Shown: positions 9,095 through 17,625 of the stretch, piece by piece
Numbering within the stretch: the first letter of the stretch is position 1
Layout of the letters: each line of letters begins with the position of its first letter
From: Pseudomonadota bacterium
GTDB taxonomy: Bacteria; Myxococcota_A; UBA796; SXON01
Direction: 5' to 3'
Assembly: GCA_030685065.1 (NCBI GenBank)
Contig: JAUXQH010000086.1
Location: 1-49,296 of the forward strand
DNA: 49,296 bases
Notes under the pieces: model-generated
What the model was told of the DNA's origin: nothing
Databases searched by the model: none
What the model saw: only the letters and a program-made list of their open reading frames with translations
Program-made: the position numbers and the translations under genes

Positions 9095-9793
9095 TTATCG
9101 AGAGGCGCGCTTGGCGAGCCAGCGGGTGACCTGGCCCTGGATGTCCTGGTCCGGCACGGAGGCCCAGTCCTTGAGGAACGCGGCGTTGCCCTTGTCGGTC
9201 AAGGGATGGAGGATCATCGCCTTGAGCACCTTGTAGGGGATCGTCGCGACGTCCGAGCCGGCCTCGGCGGCCTGCACCACGTGGAGCGGGTCACGGATGG
9301 AGGCGGCGAGCACCTCCGTCTTCAGGTCGGGGTAGTTCATGTAGATGCTGACGATCTGCTGGATGAGCAGCATGCCGTCCTGCCCCATGTCGTCGAGCCG
9401 GCCGATGAACGGGGAGATGTAGGTGGCGCCGGCCTTGGCGGCGAGCAGCGCCTGGGCGGCCTGGAAGCAGAGCGTCACGTTGACGCGCGTACCCTCACCC
9501 GAGAGCGCCTTGCAGGCCTTGAGACCATCCACCGTGAGGGGCACCTTCACGACGATGTTCTTGTGGACCTGGGCGAGCATGCGGCCCTCGGCGATCATGG
9601 TCTTCGCGTCCTGCGCGACGACCTCGGCGCTGACCGGGCCGTCGACCATGCCGCAGATCTGGTGGATGGTCTCGATAAAGTCGCCGCCTTCCCGCGCGAT
9701 GAGCGAGGGGTTCGTCGTGACGCCATCGATGACGCCCCACTGCACGGCGTCGCGAATCTCGTCGAGGTTGGCGGTATCGAGGAAGATCTTCAT
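9095..9793 (-). CDS. Transaldolase / fructose-6-phosphate aldolase-like enzyme
   Basis: This 232-residue protein belongs to the short transaldolase subfamily (TalC/MipB/FSA). It begins [15 protein letters not shown] with Asp6, has [10 protein letters not shown] at residues 24-33, and has the Schiff-base lysine Lys83 in [11 protein letters not shown] later [14 protein letters not shown] segment and [10 protein letters not shown] also match the barrel signature. The enzyme transfers a dihydroxyacetone unit between sugar phosphates in the non-oxidative pentose phosphate pathway, or cleaves fructose-6-phosphate. Sequence alone cannot decide between the two activities here. Length is slightly above the ~215-220 usual for the group, with a short basic C-terminal tail. 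It is a stand-alone gene. Confidence 0.92.
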   Translation of the reverse strand: MKIFLDTANLDEIRDAVQWGVIDGVTTNPSLIAREGGDFIETIHQICGMVDGPVSAEVVAQDAKTMIAEGRMLAQVHKNIVVKVPLTVDGLKACKALSGEGTRVNVTLCFQAAQALLAAKAGATYISPFIGRLDDMGQDGMLLIQQIVSIYMNYPDLKTEVLAASIRDPLHVVQAAEAGSDVATIPYKVLKAMILHPLTDKGNAAFLKDWASVPDQDIQGQVTRWLAKRASR

Positions 9794-9819
9794 GCGGGTA
9801 CACCCTTCGAGCGCGCCAA

Positions 9820-10362
9820 CTACGCCGCCGTCGGCCGACTCGCAAGAGAAGCCGGCACGAGGGCCGGCTGCGGGAGGACGCCGACCACGGGGAGCGGCGG
9901 CGCGGGGAGCGTGTCCGCGTAGCGCAGGCCCGTGTACGGGTTGATCGCGTCGGGCCAGGCCTCGCGCAGCGGCGTCATCACGAACGCGCGCTCGACCATC
10001 CGCGGGTGCGGGATCCGGAGGCCGGGCTCGGTGACGACCTGCCGGCCGTACAGGAGCAGGTCGAGATCGATCACGCGATCCGCCCAGCGCCGGGTGGGGC
10101 GGCGGCCGAGGCGCACCTCGAGGGCGCGCAGGATCGGGAGCAGCTCGGAGGGTGTTCGGGTGGTCTCGAAGCGGGCGACCGCGTTGAAGAACACGGCGCC
10201 CGCGGCCCCGCCGACGGCGGCGGTGGCGTAGAGGCGGCTGGTGCGCACGAGCCGCAGGCCCTCGGTCGCATCGAGGGCGTGTAGGGCGAGCCGGATGGAG
10301 GCGGCGCGGTCACCGAGGGAGGCGCCGAACGCGATCGCGACGGGGACGGGGATCGGACTCAC
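9820..10362 (-). CDS. folK: 2-amino-4-hydroxy-6-hydroxymethyldihydropteridine pyrophosphokinase
   Basis: I place the start at GTG 10362, whose GTGA overlaps the TGA stop of the upstream gene. This implies translational coupling, since no separate Shine-Dalgarno is visible. The 180-residue product has the HPPK landmarks: [17 protein letters not shown] near the N-terminus, [30 protein letters not shown] (the catalytic acidic pair), and [16 protein letters not shown]. It attaches pyrophosphate from ATP to the pterin in folate synthesis. The C-terminal ~40 residues ([15 protein letters not shown]...) are proline- and alanine-rich and probably unstructured. No other folate gene is adjacent. Confidence 0.93.
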   Translation of the reverse strand: MSPIPVPVAIAFGASLGDRAASIRLALHALDATEGLRLVRTSRLYATAAVGGAAGAVFFNAVARFETTRTPSELLPILRALEVRLGRRPTRRWADRVIDLDLLLYGRQVVTEPGLRIPHPRMVERAFVMTPLREAWPDAINPYTGLRYADTLPAPPLPVVGVLPQPALVPASLASRPTAA

Positions 10363-11252
10363 GGCCGGAGGAGCTGGAGCTCGGCGCTGCGGGCCTTCTC
10401 GATCCGCTTCTGCTCGAACGCAGCCGAACGCACCACCCCGTCCGCGCCGACCACCCAGGCATCTCCGATCGGGTTCACCGGGAGGGCGATGCCGAGCGTC
10501 GCGATTGCCTCCGGAGAGGGGAGCGGCGCGCCGGTCGCCGCGAGGTGCGCGAGGCACGCCTCGGTCCAGCCATCCACCAGCTCGTCATGCACCATGCGCG
10601 CGATCTGGCCGCGCGCCTCCTCGGCAATCGCCGGGTTGTCGGTCGTGCGGAGCACGTCCTGGAGGTAGGCCACCGCGGCCTTGCGGTCGCCCCCGCGCCG
10701 GTGCATGCCGGCGGCGGCGCTGGCGTACCAGGTGGGCGCCCCGGGGAGGTGGGCGGCGCGGTCCATCCACATCGTCGCGGTCGCGGTGTCCTCCCGGTAC
10801 AGGTACGCGTTCATCGCGAGGCTGAACGGGAAGAAAAAGTCGTCCGGGCGGCTCTCGGTGGCGCGCGTGAAGATGAGGTCGGAGCCCTCGATGTCGTCGA
10901 GCACGCGCAGCAGCGTGCCGCCGTAGTAGTAGGGGGTGCGCCAGGTGGGATCGAGGGCGGTCACGGCTTCGAGCGTGCGCAGGAACCACTCGCGCCAGTG
11001 CTCGGGCGCCTCATGGGAGAAATTCTCTCCGAACATGAGGATCGCGCGCACCCAGAACAGGTCGGCCAGCGGCTCTTCGAATCCGGAGGCCACGATGCGG
11101 ACCTGGGCACCGTCGGGCGCGAAGGCGACCACCTGGTCGGCGGCGCGGCGGAGGCGGGTCGCGTCGGCGCGCGGCTGGGCCTGCGACGCGGCGGTGGCGC
11201 CGGAGAGGAGGAGGGCGAGGAGGGCGAGGAGGGCGGCCTGCTGGCGGAGCAT
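10359..11252 (-). CDS. Secreted TPR-like helical repeat protein
   Basis: About 297 residues from MLRQQAALLALLALLLSGAT, a typical Sec signal peptide; longer in-frame starts (11297, 11402) would bury the signal. The mature part is made of helical hairpins with TPR-like features, for example WMDRAAHLPGAPTWYASAAA and RRGGDRKAAVAYLQDVLRTT. A conserved-looking aromatic region (YYYGGTLLRVLDDIEGSD) precedes them. It lies between the pilin cluster and folK on the same strand and overlaps folK by four bases. A role as a periplasmic accessory of the pilus is possible only from position. Confidence 0.7.
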   Translation of the reverse strand: MLRQQAALLALLALLLSGATAASQAQPRADATRLRRAADQVVAFAPDGAQVRIVASGFEEPLADLFWVRAILMFGENFSHEAPEHWREWFLRTLEAVTALDPTWRTPYYYGGTLLRVLDDIEGSDLIFTRATESRPDDFFFPFSLAMNAYLYREDTATATMWMDRAAHLPGAPTWYASAAAGMHRRGGDRKAAVAYLQDVLRTTDNPAIAEEARGQIARMVHDELVDGWTEACLAHLAATGAPLPSPEAIATLGIALPVNPIGDAWVVGADGVVRSAAFEQKRIEKARSAELQLLRP

Positions 11253-11425
11253 CGCGTCGAGTGTATCCGAACTGAACCCGCCGTTGGAAGCCCTCATCCG
11301 GCGCCGAGGCGGCGCCACCTTACTCTCACGGCCCGCAAAGCCGGGCCTGCGAGCCGCGGGTCCCGGAGGGAGAAGGGGAGGGCAACCCGACGAATCAATC
11401 ATTCACCTTCTGTGCGGCGGAGCGG

Positions 11426-11905
11426 CTAGTAGACGTTCTCGTAGCCGGACTGGATCGTCGCATTGTAGGCGGGGCCCGCGTAGTACTCGACCGCGTCCCC
11501 ATTCCCGTCGATGTCGGACGCGGCGGTCACGCAGAAGGTGGGCCCGACGTAGACGGTGGGGTCCTGCGCGCACTGCGCGGTGGTAATGGCGCTGTAGAGC
11601 CCGCGCACGTCGCCCGCCGGGCGCCAGCCGAGGGTGGCCCAGTTGGCGTCCGAGGCGAGCCAGGCGGTGAGGACCTTGCTCGGGTTGCCGGCGGGAGAGG
11701 CGCCGAGGTCGAGGTACTCGTCGAACGCCGTGAAGTACGCCTGCTGTGCGGACTTGATCCCCTCGACGTTGCCCGGGAGCTCCGCGCGCTTGGCCCGGTG
11801 CTGCATCGCGATGAAGTTCGGCACCGCGATCGCCGCGAGGATGCCGATGATGGCCACGACGATCAGGAGCTCGACGAGCGAGAAGCCCTCTTGCGTTCGT
11901 TGCAT
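11426..11905 (-). CDS. Type IV pilin, third tandem copy
   Basis: This 159-residue protein starts at 11905 with GAAGGAG 6 nt upstream. The class-III signal is MQRTQEG|FSLVELLIVV: cleavage after Gly7, Phe at mature +1 and Glu at mature +5. The hydrophobic N-terminal helix with IGILAAIAVPNF follows. The globular head has two Cys (QCAQDPTVYVGPTFC) and an acidic loop SDIDGNGDAVEYYAG. It is very similar to the middle copy in the head domain and less so to the first. It may be a minor or alternative pilin. It has its own ribosome site but no recognisable promoter of its own. Confidence 0.93.
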   Translation of the reverse strand: MQRTQEGFSLVELLIVVAIIGILAAIAVPNFIAMQHRAKRAELPGNVEGIKSAQQAYFTAFDEYLDLGASPAGNPSKVLTAWLASDANWATLGWRPAGDVRGLYSAITTAQCAQDPTVYVGPTFCVTAASDIDGNGDAVEYYAGPAYNATIQSGYENVY

Positions 11906-11984
11906 ACGGTCTCCTTCGGGCAATCTCGTTCGCGGAGCCCGCGCAGACGAACTAACGCGCGAGCGGCGCTGGCCGGGCGGGTCG

Positions 11985-12464
11985 TCAGTAGACGTCCTCG
12001 CGACCGGTCTGGATGATCGGGTTGAGCGAGGGGCCCGCGTAGTACTCGACCGCTTCCCCATCTCCGTCCACATCGCATCGGGCAGTCACGCAGAAGGTGG
12101 ATGCAGTGTAGATGGCCGGGTCCTGGGCACATTTTCCGGTGATGTCGGCGCTGTAGAGCCCGCGGACGTTGCCGTCCGGACTCCAGCCGACGAGGGCCCA
12201 GTTGGCGTCTGAGGCGACCCACGGAGCCGGGACCCGGGAGGGGTTGCCGGCGGGAGATGCGCCAAGAGCGAGGTAGGTGTCATACGAGGCGCCGTGGCCG
12301 AGCAGGGCGTTCTTGATGCCGTCCACGTTGGCGGGGAGCTCGGCCCGCCGGGCCTTGGCCGACATGCTGATGAAGTTGGGGATCGCGATCGCCGCGAGGA
12401 TGCCGATGATGGCGACGACGATCATGAGCTCGACCAGGGAGAACCCCTGCTGAATACGAACCAT
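11985..12464 (-). CDS. Type IV pilin, second tandem copy
   Basis: This 159-residue protein starts at 12464 with GAGGAGG upstream. The prepilin signal is MVRIQQG|FSLVELMIVV with Glu at mature +5, then the standard IGILAAIAIPNF helix. The head has three Cys and an acidic loop CDVDGDGEAVEYYAG. The head shares the framework SPAGNPS...W..SDANWA..GW.P.G.VRGLYS with the third copy, showing a recent duplication between those two. A strong terminator separates it from the first copy, so it is probably transcribed by read-through or by a weak promoter in the 50-bp gap. Confidence 0.93.
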   Translation of the reverse strand: MVRIQQGFSLVELMIVVAIIGILAAIAIPNFISMSAKARRAELPANVDGIKNALLGHGASYDTYLALGASPAGNPSRVPAPWVASDANWALVGWSPDGNVRGLYSADITGKCAQDPAIYTASTFCVTARCDVDGDGEAVEYYAGPSLNPIIQTGREDVY

Positions 12465-12519
12465 GTCGCCTCCTCGGGCTCCCTGCGGAGCCGGCACGCG
12501 GAAGGAAGGGGAACCTGCC

Positions 12520-12557
12520 AAAAACGAAGAAGGCGCGGACACCGACGTGCCCGCGCC
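12520..12557 (-). terminator. Intrinsic terminator after the first pilin gene
   Basis: On the minus strand a GC-rich stem (GGCGCGGGCAC pairing with GTGTCCGCGCC, one wobble) with a 4-nt loop is followed by TTCTTCGTTTTT. It lies 19 bp past the stop codon of the first pilin and about 55 bp before the start of the second, so the first pilin mRNA can end here while partial read-through feeds the other two copies. Confidence 0.85.
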
Positions 12558-12575
12558 TGCTTGGAGCCGCAGAGG

Positions 12576-13034
12576 CTAGTAGATCGTGTTGGCCGTGGTC
12601 AGCAGCGCGTTGAGTTCGTCGGTGGCGGTGTAGGTGGCGGGGTCGGTGTCGCCGTCCACGTCGCAGTTGCCGGTGACGAGGAAGCCGGGAACACCCACGG
12701 AGTTGTCCTGCAGAGCGACCAGGTACTGGCCGCGAACCGCGCCGTCCGGCGCCCAGCCGATGGTGCCGAAGCCGCCGGAGTCGGCGACGACCCAGGGGGT
12801 CTGCGCCTTGCCGATCGCGCCCGGGTAGACGGTGGCGGGGATGAAGCCGTCGAACGCCGCGTCGTACGCGATCTCGGCGGTCTTGATGCCGTCGACGTTG
12901 CCGGGGACTTCGGCGCGCTTGGCCTTGAGCTGCATCGTGATGAAGTTCGGGATCGCGATGGCGGCGAGGATGCCGATGATGGCGACGACGATCATGAGTT
13001 CGACGAGAGAGAAGCCCTGTTGAATGCGGCGCAT
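12576..13034 (-). CDS. pilA: Major type IV pilin
   Basis: This 152-residue protein has the prepilin signal MRRIQQG|FSLVELMIVV, cleaved after Gly7 by PilD, with Glu at mature +5 and the IGILAAIAIPNF helix. The head contains NCDVDGDTDPATY, an acidic loop with calcium-site spacing. Of the three tandem pilins it is the promoter-proximal one, with a near-consensus sigma-54 promoter upstream and its own terminator downstream, so it is the best candidate for the main pilus subunit. It polymerises into pili for twitching motility and adhesion. Confidence 0.94.
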   Translation of the reverse strand: MRRIQQGFSLVELMIVVAIIGILAAIAIPNFITMQLKAKRAEVPGNVDGIKTAEIAYDAAFDGFIPATVYPGAIGKAQTPWVVADSGGFGTIGWAPDGAVRGQYLVALQDNSVGVPGFLVTGNCDVDGDTDPATYTATDELNALLTTANTIY

Positions 13035-13091
13035 GTAGTCTCCGGGAGGTTCGACCCCGGTGCCTGTTCACCGGGTTCGTATTCTTGTAAA

Positions 13092-13106
13092 GCAAGCTCC
13101 GTGCCA
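13092..13106 (-). promoter_or_regulatory. Sigma-54 (-24/-12) promoter of the pilin genes
   Basis: On the minus strand TGGCAC-GGAGC-TTGC matches the -24/-12 consensus (TGGCAC-N5-TTGC) exactly. The predicted transcript start lies near 13081, about 45 nt before the ATG of pilA. The sigma-54 activator gene pilR is directly upstream, consistent with the known PilR control of pilin promoters. Confidence 0.9.
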
Positions 13107-13167
13107 ACCATACGGGGGCCACTTCGGGGCTCGTTTGGGCCGAATCGGGCCGGTTTCGGGGCGGAAG

Positions 13168-13208
13168 GTGACAATTTTCGTCACTCCGGCGGTGTCGCGT
13201 TTCGTCAC
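13168..13208. promoter_or_regulatory. Candidate upstream activator sites for PilR
   Basis: An inverted repeat GTGAC-N7-GTCAC (13168-13184) is followed by a second copy of TTTCGTCAC (13176-13184 and 13200-13208, 24 bp apart). They lie roughly 60-100 bp upstream of the -24 element, where enhancer sites for NtrC-type activators are usually found. Binding by PilR is inference. Confidence 0.5.
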
Positions 13209-13254
13209 CTGACGTCCCGGGGCACTTACGTGCGGATGTCGCCGCTTGCGTCGC

Positions 13255-14676
13255 TCACTCCTCGCCCTCGTCCATGCCGAACTTCACCAGGCGGTAGCGC
13301 AGCGAGCGGAACGTGACGCCGAGCAGCCGCGCCGCCTGCGTGCGGTTGCCCCCCGAGGCCGCCAGCGCGCGCACGAGGTAGCTGCGCTCCACCTCGGCCA
13401 GCCGCGCCTCGAGATCCAGCCCCTCCGGCGCCGCCTCCGCGTCCCCCTCTCCCCCCGTACCGGCCGGCTCCGTCTGCGGCGTCGAGAGCACGCCCTGCAC
13501 CCGCTCCGGGAGCGACGAGGGCGTCAGGAGCGCGCCGGCCTCGAGGGCCACCGCCCGCTCGACGATGTTCTGGAGCTCGCGCACGTTGCCGGGGAAAGGG
13601 TAGGCGCGCAGCATCCGCAGCGCCTCGGGGGTCACCCCGCCCACGCGCTTCTTGTACTCCTCGGCGAAGCGCTCCACGAAGTGCTGCACCAACATCGGCA
13701 CGTCCTCCGCGCGCTCGCGCAGGGGGGGCATGTCGATCTGCACGACGTTGAGCCGATAGTAGAGGTCCTCCCGAAAACGGCCCGCGGCGACCTCTGCGGT
13801 GAGATCGCGGTTGGTCGCGGCGACGATGCGGACGTCGACCGCCACCTCGACCGTCGATCCCACGGGGGTCACCTTCTTCTCCGACAGGGCGCGCAGCACC
13901 TTGACCTGTGACGCGAGCGGCATCTCGCCGACCTCGTCCAGGAACAACGTGCCGCCGTCCGCCGCCTCGAAGAAGCCGACCTTGTCGCGGGCGGCGCCGG
14001 TGAACGCCCCCTTCTTGTAGCCGAACAGCTCGCTCTCGAAGAGGTTCTCCGCGATGGCCCCGCAGTTGACCGGGACGAACGCGTGGCGCGCGCGCTCGCT
14101 CCCGTAGTGCACTGCGCGGGCGAGCAGCTCCTTGCCGGTGCCGCTCTCACCCCCGATGAGGCAGCTGATGCGCGTCCCCATGATGCGGCGCACCAGGCTG
14201 TACACCTCCTGCATGCGCGGGGAGGTGCCGACGAACTGGCCGAGCTGGTAGCGCTCGCCCAGGGCCACGCGCATGCGGGCGTTGTCGGCCTCCAGCGCCC
14301 GCATCGCCAGCGCCTTCTTGACGATGAGGCGGAGCTCGTCGTTGTGGAACGGCTTGGCGACGTAGTCGAACGCGCCCTCGCGCATGGCCAGCACGGCGGT
14401 GGCCACGCTGCCGTAGGCGGTGAGGAGGATCACCGGCACGTCGCGCCCGCGCTGGGCGGAGCGGGTCTTGATCTGGCGGAGGATCTCGATGCCGTCGATG
14501 CCGGGCATGTTCAGATCGGTCAGGACCAGGTCGGGCGCGAGGGAGTCGAACAGCTCCAGCCCCTCTTCTCCGCTCTCGGCGCGCGTCGCGACGTAGCCCT
14601 CGCGCTCGAGGACCAGGGTGAGCAGCTCGCCGAGGGAGGGTTCGTCATCGATGACGAGGATGTGTTCACGTGACAA
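13255..14676 (-). CDS. pilR: Sigma-54-dependent response regulator PilR
   Basis: This 473-residue protein has the NtrC layout. A receiver domain (residues 1-120) carries acidic pair Asp10-Asp11, phospho-acceptor Asp54 in VLTDLNMPG and Lys108 in VAKPF. An AAA+ domain has Walker A GESGTGKE (176-183), the sigma-54 contact loop GAFTGA (223-228) and Walker [10 protein letters not shown] (242-250). A C-terminal Fis-type helix-turn-helix reads [20 protein letters not shown]. It activates -24/-12 promoters when phosphorylated by PilS. The start overlaps the end of pilS by 11 bases, implying coupling. The pilA sigma-54 promoter is about 150 bp downstream of its stop. Confidence 0.95.
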   Translation of the reverse strand: MSREHILVIDDEPSLGELLTLVLEREGYVATRAESGEEGLELFDSLAPDLVLTDLNMPGIDGIEILRQIKTRSAQRGRDVPVILLTAYGSVATAVLAMREGAFDYVAKPFHNDELRLIVKKALAMRALEADNARMRVALGERYQLGQFVGTSPRMQEVYSLVRRIMGTRISCLIGGESGTGKELLARAVHYGSERARHAFVPVNCGAIAENLFESELFGYKKGAFTGAARDKVGFFEAADGGTLFLDEVGEMPLASQVKVLRALSEKKVTPVGSTVEVAVDVRIVAATNRDLTAEVAAGRFREDLYYRLNVVQIDMPPLRERAEDVPMLVQHFVERFAEEYKKRVGGVTPEALRMLRAYPFPGNVRELQNIVERAVALEAGALLTPSSLPERVQGVLSTPQTEPAGTGGEGDAEAAPEGLDLEARLAEVERSYLVRALAASGGNRTQAARLLGVTFRSLRYRLVKFGMDEGEE

Positions 14677-16192
14677 GCGGGGCCTCGCTGGGGAGCCACA
14701 AGTTGAAGCGGGTGCCGTGGGGATCCCCCGCGCTCACGTGCACGTAGCCGCCGTGGAAGTGCACGATCCGCTCGACCAGCAGGAGGCCGAGCCCCGTGCC
14801 GCCGTTGCGGGTGGTGTAGAACGGGTCGAACACGCGGGTGCGCTCCTCGGGGGGGATGCCGATGCCCTCGTCGGAGACGACGATCTCGACGCCGGCGACG
14901 CGTTTTGACGCGTTCGGCGCCGCCTGTACGGAGACGGTCACCTGGCCTCCGCGCGGCATCGCCTGCGCGCCGTTGAGGACGAGGTTCCAGAGGGCCTGGC
15001 GCACCCGATCGGGGTCGGCGTGCGCCACGGTGGGCGCGCCCTCGCAGAGCACGGTGACCCGGGCGGCGTAGCGGACGTCGCGGGTGAAGGCCTCGCACAC
15101 CTCGGTGGCGATGGCGTGCACGTCGACCGGGCGGGGCACCAACACCGGGCGGCGGGACATGTCCAGAAAGTCCTCGACGAGGCGGTTGAGCCGCTCGGCC
15201 TCGAGCAGCGCGAGGTCGACCACGCGCGAGGGGTGCTCCTCGCGGATGAGCTGGAGGGAGCCCGACATGCTCGCGAGCGGGTTGCGGATCTCGTGCGCGA
15301 GGCTCGCGGCGAGCCGGCCGGCCTCGACCATCCGTTCGTCCTGGCGCTTGGCCTCGCGCATGCGGGCGAGCTCCGTCACGTCCTCGACCACCACCACCCT
15401 TCCGCCGCGCGGGAGGAGGGCGACGGTGCACACCCAGCGCTGGCCGTTGGGGCGCCGCTCCTCCCACGTGGTCTCGCCAGCGGCGCCGACCCCCGGCAGC
15501 ACGTCCGTCAGGGGCCTGCCCAGCACGTCTCCGAGCAGATCGATCGCGAACGGGTTGAGCGACACGACGATGCCGGCGCCGTTCGTCGAGACCACCCCGG
15601 CGTGGACGCGATCGAGCACCGTGTCGCGCTCGGTGGCGAGGATGCGGGAGGACTCCTGCTCCTGCTCCAGGGCTTCTCCCGTGCGGGCCAGGAGCTCGCC
15701 GAGGTGCCCGGTGAGCAGCGCCATGAGGAAGAAGGCGAAGATCCGGAACATCGCCTCGGACCAGGCGAGGATCAGGCCCTCGCTGGTCGTGGGGCGGAGC
15801 TCGTGGTGCACGAACAACATCGCGAGAAAGCCGACCGTGGCGAAGCTGGCGGCCCAGAGCGCGCCTGGGCGGCGCAACAGGTAGGCGCCCGCCCCGATGG
15901 TCGGAAAATAGAGCAGCGTAAAAAAGGAGTGCAATCCGCCCGACATCTCGGACAGGATCGAGACCACCACGACGTCGAGGGCGAGCTGGAGCAGCAGGAA
16001 GCGGCTCGACACCACGCGGCCGCGCATCGCGAAGAGGCTGACCAGGAGCAGGCCGAGCGCGACGGCCACGACGCGGAACAGCGGGAGGGGCCGCACGGCG
16101 TCCCCCTCGACCACGAGCCAGCTGGCCCAGCCGAGCGTCGCGAGCGACACCCCGAGACGGTAGACGTTGTAGCGCTGGAAGTTCGCGGACAC
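14666..16192 (-). CDS. pilS: Sensor histidine kinase PilS
   Basis: This 508-residue protein has about six hydrophobic helices in residues 15-165 and ends the membrane part with LMALLTGHLGELLARTGEAL. A coiled linker and a PAS-like domain (about 190-275, VSTNGAGIVVSLNPFAIDLL) follow. The dimerisation/phospho-acceptor domain has His300 in ASLAHEIRNPLASMSG. The C-terminal ATPase domain has NLVLNGAQ, a DEGIGIP box and GGTGLGLLL. This matches PilS, which in Pseudomonas senses pilin in the membrane and controls PilR. It is followed by pilR with an 11-base overlap and preceded by pilC 24 bp upstream. Confidence 0.93.
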   Translation of the reverse strand: MSANFQRYNVYRLGVSLATLGWASWLVVEGDAVRPLPLFRVVAVALGLLLVSLFAMRGRVVSSRFLLLQLALDVVVVSILSEMSGGLHSFFTLLYFPTIGAGAYLLRRPGALWAASFATVGFLAMLFVHHELRPTTSEGLILAWSEAMFRIFAFFLMALLTGHLGELLARTGEALEQEQESSRILATERDTVLDRVHAGVVSTNGAGIVVSLNPFAIDLLGDVLGRPLTDVLPGVGAAGETTWEERRPNGQRWVCTVALLPRGGRVVVVEDVTELARMREAKRQDERMVEAGRLAASLAHEIRNPLASMSGSLQLIREEHPSRVVDLALLEAERLNRLVEDFLDMSRRPVLVPRPVDVHAIATEVCEAFTRDVRYAARVTVLCEGAPTVAHADPDRVRQALWNLVLNGAQAMPRGGQVTVSVQAAPNASKRVAGVEIVVSDEGIGIPPEERTRVFDPFYTTRNGGTGLGLLLVERIVHFHGGYVHVSAGDPHGTRFNLWLPSEAPLVT

Positions 16193-16216
16193 GGTGCCGG
16201 CCTTGCCGCCGCCTGC

Positions 16217-17440
16217 CTACCCGACGTTCCCCGCCATCTCGAAGATGGGCATGTACATCGCGATGACCAGGCCGCCGATGACGACGCCGAGGAAGGCCAT
16301 GATCATGGGCTCGAGCATGGCGGTCAGACCGTCGACCGCGGTGTCGACTTCATCATCGTAGAAGTCCGCCACCTTGGTGAGCATGGTGTCGAGCGCGCCC
16401 GTGGCCTCGCCGACGCTGATCATCTGGCACACCATCTGGGGGAACACCTTGGCCTCTGTCAGCGGCTCGGAGATGGTGCGGCCCTCGCTGATGCTGACGG
16501 CCACGCGCTCGATCGCGTTCTCGATGACCTTGTTGCCGGCGGTGCGCCCGCAGATGCCGAGGGCCTCGAGGATCGGCACGCCGGACGAGATCATGGTGCC
16601 GAGGGTGCGGCAGAACCGGGCGACGGCCACCTTGGTGAGGAGGTCACCGAAGATGGGGAGCTTGAGCAACACGCCGTCGAGCATCACCTTGCCCCGGGGC
16701 GTGGCGTAGAACCGCTTGATCGCCCAGAACCCGAACGCGAGGCCGGCGACGACGTAGAAAAAGTTGGCCTGGAGCCACTTGGAGAGGCCCATGACGATGA
16801 GCGTGGGCGCGGGGAGCGCCGCCCCGAAGTCCGCGAACATGTCCTCGAACGTGGGGACGACCTTGAGCAGCAGCAGCGCGACGACCGCGAAGGCCACGAT
16901 GAGCACGATGACCGGGTAGGACATCGCGCCCTTGACCTTGCGGATCAGCTTCTGGTTCTTCTCCAGGTAGGCCGCGAGGCGGGTCATGATCGTGTCGAGC
17001 ATGCCGCCGACCTCGCCAGCGGCGACGAGGTTGACGTACAGGTCATCGAAGGTGGCGGGGAAGGTGCGGAGCGCATCTCCGAACGTGCTGCCGGACTCGA
17101 CCTTCTCCTTGACGACCTTGAGCTGCTCCCGCAGGGTGGGATTTTCGGCCTGGGTCGCCTGGATGTCGATGCACTGCACCAGCGGCAGGCCCGAGTCGAT
17201 CATGGTGGCGAACTGGCGGGTGAAGATGACCAGGTCGCGGATCTTGACCTTCGGCTTGAGGAAGGCTGGGGAGGGCAGCTTGAGCTGGATGTCCATCATC
17301 GACTTGCTCTCGGCGAGCGTCGTGGTCTGGACGCGCATCTCGCGCAGGCGCTGCTTGGCCCCGTTCAGATCGGCGGCTTCGACCACGCCCTTCTTCGCTT
17401 CGCCGGTGGCTGTGCGCCCCTCGTATTTGAAGACAGCCAT
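16217..17440 (-). CDS. pilC: Type IV pilus inner-membrane platform protein PilC
   Basis: This 407-residue protein starts at MAVFKYEGRTATGE, with GGAGG 8 nt upstream; the frame extends further but without family features. Two T2SSF (GspF) domains are visible. The first begins near FTRQFATMIDSGLPLVQCID with AAGEVGGMLDTIMTRLA. The second has FCRTLGTMISSGVPILEALG and SVGEATGALDTMLTKVADFY. Three membrane segments are clear (including VIVLIVAFAVVALLLLKVV and a C-terminal IMAFLGVVIGGLVIAMYMPI). It connects the motor ATPases to the pilus base. The motor genes pilB and pilT, usual neighbours in myxobacteria, are not in this window; the next gene upstream is a divergent helicase. Confidence 0.95.
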   Translation of the reverse strand: MAVFKYEGRTATGEAKKGVVEAADLNGAKQRLREMRVQTTTLAESKSMMDIQLKLPSPAFLKPKVKIRDLVIFTRQFATMIDSGLPLVQCIDIQATQAENPTLREQLKVVKEKVESGSTFGDALRTFPATFDDLYVNLVAAGEVGGMLDTIMTRLAAYLEKNQKLIRKVKGAMSYPVIVLIVAFAVVALLLLKVVPTFEDMFADFGAALPAPTLIVMGLSKWLQANFFYVVAGLAFGFWAIKRFYATPRGKVMLDGVLLKLPIFGDLLTKVAVARFCRTLGTMISSGVPILEALGICGRTAGNKVIENAIERVAVSISEGRTISEPLTEAKVFPQMVCQMISVGEATGALDTMLTKVADFYDDEVDTAVDGLTAMLEPMIMAFLGVVIGGLVIAMYMPIFEMAGNVG

Positions 17441-17478
17441 GCGAGAAGCCTCCTGACCAACCGTCCTGACAACTGGGT

Positions 17479-17516
17479 GCGCCCCCTGCTGGGGCGGGGG
17501 CCGCAGCAGGGGGTGC
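17479..17516. repeat. Long inverted repeat in the pilC / helicase intergenic region
   Basis: The arms GCGCCCCCTGCTG and CAGCAGGGGGTGC (13 bp, one wobble) flank a 12-base G/C loop. It lies in the divergent promoter region, about 40 bp upstream of pilC, and could be a 5' leader hairpin of pilC or a protein site. No consensus promoter is seen next to it. Confidence 0.5.
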
Positions 17517-17625
17517 CAAAACAGGGGCTTCGCCGATCCGAAGTCCCGTGCATCGTACAGGCGGAGTGTACAGGGGGTGGCCCCCATCGCACAAGCCCGA
17601 TAGACGCCCGCCCCCTGGGGGATCC

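Noticed and set aside
13044..13062. GGTTCGA resembling a tRNA T-arm near the pilin promoter
   Set aside because: Stem pairing fails and no acceptor or anticodon arm is present.
17508..17525. TGGCAC upstream of pilC as a -24 element
   Set aside because: The following GC is mis-spaced for -12, so a sigma-54 promoter is not supported.
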